Of a stretch of 64,000 bases of DNA, positions 61,086 through 64,000 are shown one piece after another. This DNA comes from Rhodococcus sp. 4CII. GTDB lineage: Bacteria; Actinomycetota; Actinomycetes; Mycobacteriales; Mycobacteriaceae. The notes below the pieces were generated by a model. It saw nothing but the letters and a program-made list of their open reading frames with translations. It had not been told where the DNA came from and searched no databases. The stretch lies in the NCBI RefSeq assembly GCF_014256275.1, contig NZ_JACCFE010000004.1, forward strand, positions 214,088-278,087, in the 5' to 3' direction. How positions within the stretch are numbered: position 1 is the stretch's first letter; every line of letters starts with the position of its first letter. The translations under genes were made by a program, and so were the position numbers.

Positions 61086-63110
61086 ATGTCTTGGCCGGGT
61101 GGTGGGGGTGTGGTTGTGTCGGTTGTGCGGATCAATGATGTTGAGCCGGAGGGTGAGTCCGGGGTGGGGTCGGCGGTGTCGTTGTTGCAGCGGGTGCTGT
61201 TGCCGCGTGCGGGTGAGTCGTCGGATGTGCGGTCGTTGTATCTGCTCGAATCAGGCAGTGTCGGTCGGGTGCATGCGGTGTCGCGGACCGCCGCCCTGGT
61301 TTCCGCGGGTGCCGAGGTGAGTTTCGCGACGTATTTCAACGCGTTCAATGCCGGGTATTGGCGCCGGTGGACGGTGTTGGAGTCGGTGGTGTTGCGGGTC
61401 GAGGTGGTCGGCGAGTGCGGGGTGCAGGTGTACCGGTCGAAGGCGGACGGCACCCGGATCGCGGTGGCATCGGCGGACATCCCGGGCGACGGGTCCGGCC
61501 GGGGTGTGGTCGACATCGACATCAATTTGGCGCCGTTCGAGGACGGCGGCTGGATCTGGTTCGACATCACCGCTGCCACTGGTGACGTGCGGATCGACGC
61601 GGCCGGCTGGTACGCGCCGATCCCGGCTCCCGGCGACGGGGACACCGGTCGGGTGACGGTGGGCATTCCGACGTTCAACCGTCCCGCCGATGCCGTCAGT
61701 GCTTTGCGTGCGTTGGCGTCGGACCCGCTCGTGGCGGCCGCGGTGGATGCGGTGTTGATGGTGGATCAGGGCACCCGCCAGGTGCGCGACGATCCCGGTT
61801 TCGCCGCAGCGGTGACCGCGTTGGGGGAGAAGTTTCAGCTGTTCCGGCAGGGCAACCTCGGCGGTTCGGGCGGCTACTCGAGGATCATGTACGAGGCACT
61901 GGCCCGCACCGATAGCCCGTACATCTTGTTCATGGACGACGACATTGCCATCGAGCCGGATTCGATCCTGCGGGCGCTGGCGGTGTCCCGGTTCGCCAAG
62001 GCGCCGATGCTGGTCGGCGGTCAGATGCTCAACCTGCAGGAACGCGCGCACCTCCACACGATGGGTGAGGCGGTCGATCAGTCGACGTTCATGTGGACTG
62101 CTGCCCCGTTTTCCGGGTACGACCACGATTTCGCCGCCCACCCGCTCACGGACGCCGAGCATTCCCGAGATCTGCATCGGGTGGTCGACGTCGACTTCAA
62201 CGGGTGGTGGATGTGCATGATTCCCCGGGTCTGCGCCCAGCAGATCGGGCAGCCGTTGCCGTTGTTCATCAAGTGGGACGACGTGGAATACGGGCTCCGC
62301 GCCCGAGCCGCCGGCTTCCCGACCGTCAGCATGCCCGGGGTGGCGGTCTGGCACATGGCCTGGAGCGATAAGGACGACGCGATCGACTGGCAGGCGTACT
62401 TTCATCTCCGCAATCGCCTGGTCGTGGCGGCCCTGCACCAGTCCGGCGGGCAGCGGGCGATGATCCGTTCGAGTCTGAAGGCGGTGGTCAAACATCTGCT
62501 GTGCCTGGAGTACTCCACGGTGGCGATTCAGTGCGAGGCGATTCGGGATTTCCTGGCCGGGCCCGAGCAGCTGTTCGAGCTGCTGCCGTCGGCGTTGCCG
62601 AAGGTCGCCGCGCTGCGGGCCGGCTATCCGGATGCGGTGGTGCTCGAGTCGGCGACCGCACTGCCCCGTGCCAGCGGCGATACCCTCCGGTCGGGAGCCC
62701 GGGCCCCGACAGGGCTCGGGAAGATCGCGAGCCTGGCCGCGGCGGCGGCGAACAACCTCCGCCCAATCGACATCCGGCATCATCAGGTCCCGCAGGCGAA
62801 CTATTCACCGACCGAGGCGCGCTGGTTCCGTCTCGGTCGTGTCGATGGTGTCACCGTGACCACTGCAGACGGCCGCGGCGTTGTTTACCGGCAGCGCGAT
62901 CGCGAGACCGCCCGGGCACTGTTGCGCGACTCCCTCACTCTGCATCGTCGACTCGACCAGGAGTTCCCGCGGCTTCGACAGCGCTACCGCGCGGCGGCCG
63001 CCGAGTTGGCGGGAAACACGAGATGGGCGCAGGTTTTCGGCGATGAGGACGCTGTTGACTCCTCGAAGCCGACAACATCCGATACGAGGCACCGACGAGC
63101 CCGAGGGTGA
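61086..63110 (+). CDS. glfT2: Galactofuranosyltransferase GlfT2-like (arabinogalactan synthesis)
   Basis: The ~670-residue enzyme of the GT2 (GT-A) type should extend the galactan chain of the mycolic-acid cell wall from UDP-galactofuranose. An N-terminal beta-sandwich (about 30-190) precedes VTVGIPTFNRPADAVSALRA. The metal-binding aspartates are in YILFMDDDIAIEPDSI, and the catalytic region has FIKWDDVEYGLRARAAGFPT and GVAVWHMAWSDKDDAIDWQA. M. tuberculosis GlfT2 is similar in length. ATG at 61086 is used; GTG codons at 61110-61116 are plausible starts. A further copy outside the core wall cluster is unusual. Confidence 0.88.
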   Translation: MSWPGGGGVVVSVVRINDVEPEGESGVGSAVSLLQRVLLPRAGESSDVRSLYLLESGSVGRVHAVSRTAALVSAGAEVSFATYFNAFNAGYWRRWTVLESVVLRVEVVGECGVQVYRSKADGTRIAVASADIPGDGSGRGVVDIDINLAPFEDGGWIWFDITAATGDVRIDAAGWYAPIPAPGDGDTGRVTVGIPTFNRPADAVSALRALASDPLVAAAVDAVLMVDQGTRQVRDDPGFAAAVTALGEKFQLFRQGNLGGSGGYSRIMYEALARTDSPYILFMDDDIAIEPDSILRALAVSRFAKAPMLVGGQMLNLQERAHLHTMGEAVDQSTFMWTAAPFSGYDHDFAAHPLTDAEHSRDLHRVVDVDFNGWWMCMIPRVCAQQIGQPLPLFIKWDDVEYGLRARAAGFPTVSMPGVAVWHMAWSDKDDAIDWQAYFHLRNRLVVAALHQSGGQRAMIRSSLKAVVKHLLCLEYSTVAIQCEAIRDFLAGPEQLFELLPSALPKVAALRAGYPDAVVLESATALPRASGDTLRSGARAPTGLGKIASLAAAAANNLRPIDIRHHQVPQANYSPTEARWFRLGRVDGVTVTTADGRGVVYRQRDRETARALLRDSLTLHRRLDQEFPRLRQRYRAAAAELAGNTRWAQVFGDEDAVDSSKPTTSDTRHRRARG

Positions 63111-63141
63111 TATCGCTGCACATCCTTTGTAATTGCGCAGT

Positions 63142-64000
63142 GTGTCGGCAGCGATCGGAGGCTTCTTGAAGGGCGAGTTCAGGTTCGGGCAGGGCCTGGT
63201 GCGGGCGTTGCTGCGGGATCAGCATCCGGATCTGGCGGACCTCGATCTCCGAGACGTCGACGGGGGTTGGGATAACCAGCAATGGCGACTCGGGGAGGAG
63301 CTGGCCGTACGCTTGCCGCGCACCGAGCGCGCGCCTGCTCTGCTGCGCACAGAGCAGACGTGGCTGCCGGTGTTGGCGAACCGCCTGCCGCTGCCCACGC
63401 CCACCCCGGTGCGTGTCGGCACACCTTCGGGCCTGTTCGAGCACACCTTCGGGCCTGTTCGAGCACACCTGGACGATCGCGCGCTGGGTCGAGGGGGAGC
63501 CGGCCGATCACGCGCCGGTCACACGTGTCGATGCGGCGGAGGTCCTCGCCGGGTTCCTTGGTGCGCTGCACGTGCAGGCGCCCGCCGACGCGCCGGCCAA
63601 CCCGACGCGCCGGCCAACCCGGCGCGGGGCATTCCTTTGGCCGGGTTGTGGGAAGGGGCCGAGGTCGGTCGCGTGGTCGTTGCCGACCACGCGACCGCGG
63701 AGGGTGCGCGGGAGGTGTGGGAGGAGGCTGTAGCGGCGCCGGTTTGGCAGCGCGCGCCGTTGTGGCTGCACGGTGACGTGCATCGGGCGAACGTGGTCGT
63801 CCGGGACGGGATGCTTGCTGGGGTGATCGACTTCGGTGAGATGTGCGCGGGCGATCCCGCGACCGATCTTTCCGCCGCCTGGATCCTGTTGCCGGCCGGC
63901 GCGGCGGGGCGGTTCTTCGACGCCTATGGGCGGGCCGACGGAGCGACCGTCACCCAGGGCGCGTGGTTGGGCGGTGCTGCGTGCCCTGGGCTTGATCGGG
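63142..64000 (+). CDS. Aminoglycoside phosphotransferase-family protein, partial, internally scrambled
   Basis: The GTG-started frame is open to the window's end. It has the APH N-lobe (DNQQWRLGEELAVRLPRTER, LLRTEQTWLPVLANRLPLPT) and the C-lobe catalytic loop LWLHGDVHRANVVV with MLAGVIDFGEMCAGDPATDL. Between them, a 22-bp tandem duplication (63420-63463) pushes the gene out of phase and a 17-bp tandem duplication (63587-63620) restores it. About 50 residues in the middle are therefore read in the wrong frame; the original sequence there (WTIARWVEGEPADHAPVTRV) is visible in another frame. Kinase activity is doubtful. Confidence 0.75.
   Translation, partial: MSAAIGGFLKGEFRFGQGLVRALLRDQHPDLADLDLRDVDGGWDNQQWRLGEELAVRLPRTERAPALLRTEQTWLPVLANRLPLPTPTPVRVGTPSGLFEHTFGPVRAHLDDRALGRGGAGRSRAGHTCRCGGGPRRVPWCAARAGARRRAGQPDAPANPARGIPLAGLWEGAEVGRVVVADHATAEGAREVWEEAVAAPVWQRAPLWLHGDVHRANVVVRDGMLAGVIDFGEMCAGDPATDLSAAWILLPAGAAGRFFDAYGRADGATVTQGAWLGGAACPGLDR

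Noticed and set aside
1..64000. CRISPR arrays, tRNA and rRNA genes
   Set aside because: No regularly spaced direct repeats, no tRNA cloverleaf and no rRNA-like sequence were noticed on either strand by reading.

Overview
The window is high-GC actinobacterial DNA. GlfT2-type galactan synthesis, the FadD-type ligases, the actinobacterial IS families and the codon use point to a mycolic-acid producer, most likely Rhodococcus or a close relative. The density of mobile elements, broken genes and duplicated cassettes suggests a large plasmid or an accessory island rather than core chromosome.

Layout. 1-2.8 kb: end of an MFS transporter, an acyl-CoA ligase and a secreted haem-binding-like lipoprotein. 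2.8-9.8 kb: mobile elements, namely a degenerate IS4 element, an IS256 relic, and an IS256 element with a perfect 8-bp target duplication that is itself split by a cargo-free element carrying two tyrosine recombinases. 9.9-25.8 kb: the metabolic core. It holds an SRPBCC protein, a second acyl-CoA ligase, a GAF histidine kinase with a NarL/LuxR response regulator, a VOC protein, a broken DJ-1/PfpI gene, and a four-gene soluble diiron (propane-type) monooxygenase operon in the order alpha-beta-coupling-reductase, followed by aldehyde dehydrogenase, alcohol dehydrogenase and a dedicated GroEL. Together these could oxidise a short alkane or ether to alcohol, aldehyde and acid, with the ligases activating acids to CoA esters. 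A palindrome, ACCTCCGATCGGAGGT, occurs three times, each with the same downstream motif TGTGATG; one copy lies in front of the monooxygenase. The stretch before prmA is a duplicate of the regulator's own 5' end and promoter.

26-45 kb: a mobile-element graveyard. An IS256 transposase is split by an ISAzo13-family element, which is split by a 680-nt group II intron lacking a reverse transcriptase. A second, apparently identical intron sits at the homologous position of another ISAzo13 transposase at 43-45 kb. An IS1634-family element is flanked by a 107-bp direct repeat. Here too are a broken recombinase with HTH and zinc-ribbon partners and several small unknown genes.

45-64 kb: stress-type genes (DUF2267, PhoU, a FAS1/MaoC-like dehydratase, PPOX, universal stress protein, GCS2 ligase), a RES-type toxin-antitoxin pair, frameshifted sigma/anti-sigma and Abi genes, small peptides, a second copy of a small-gene cassette also found at 38.8-39.4 kb, a GlfT2 galactofuranosyltransferase and an aminoglycoside phosphotransferase-like gene running off the end. 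Many genes carry single-base shifts; true decay and sequencing indels cannot be separated from this sequence alone.
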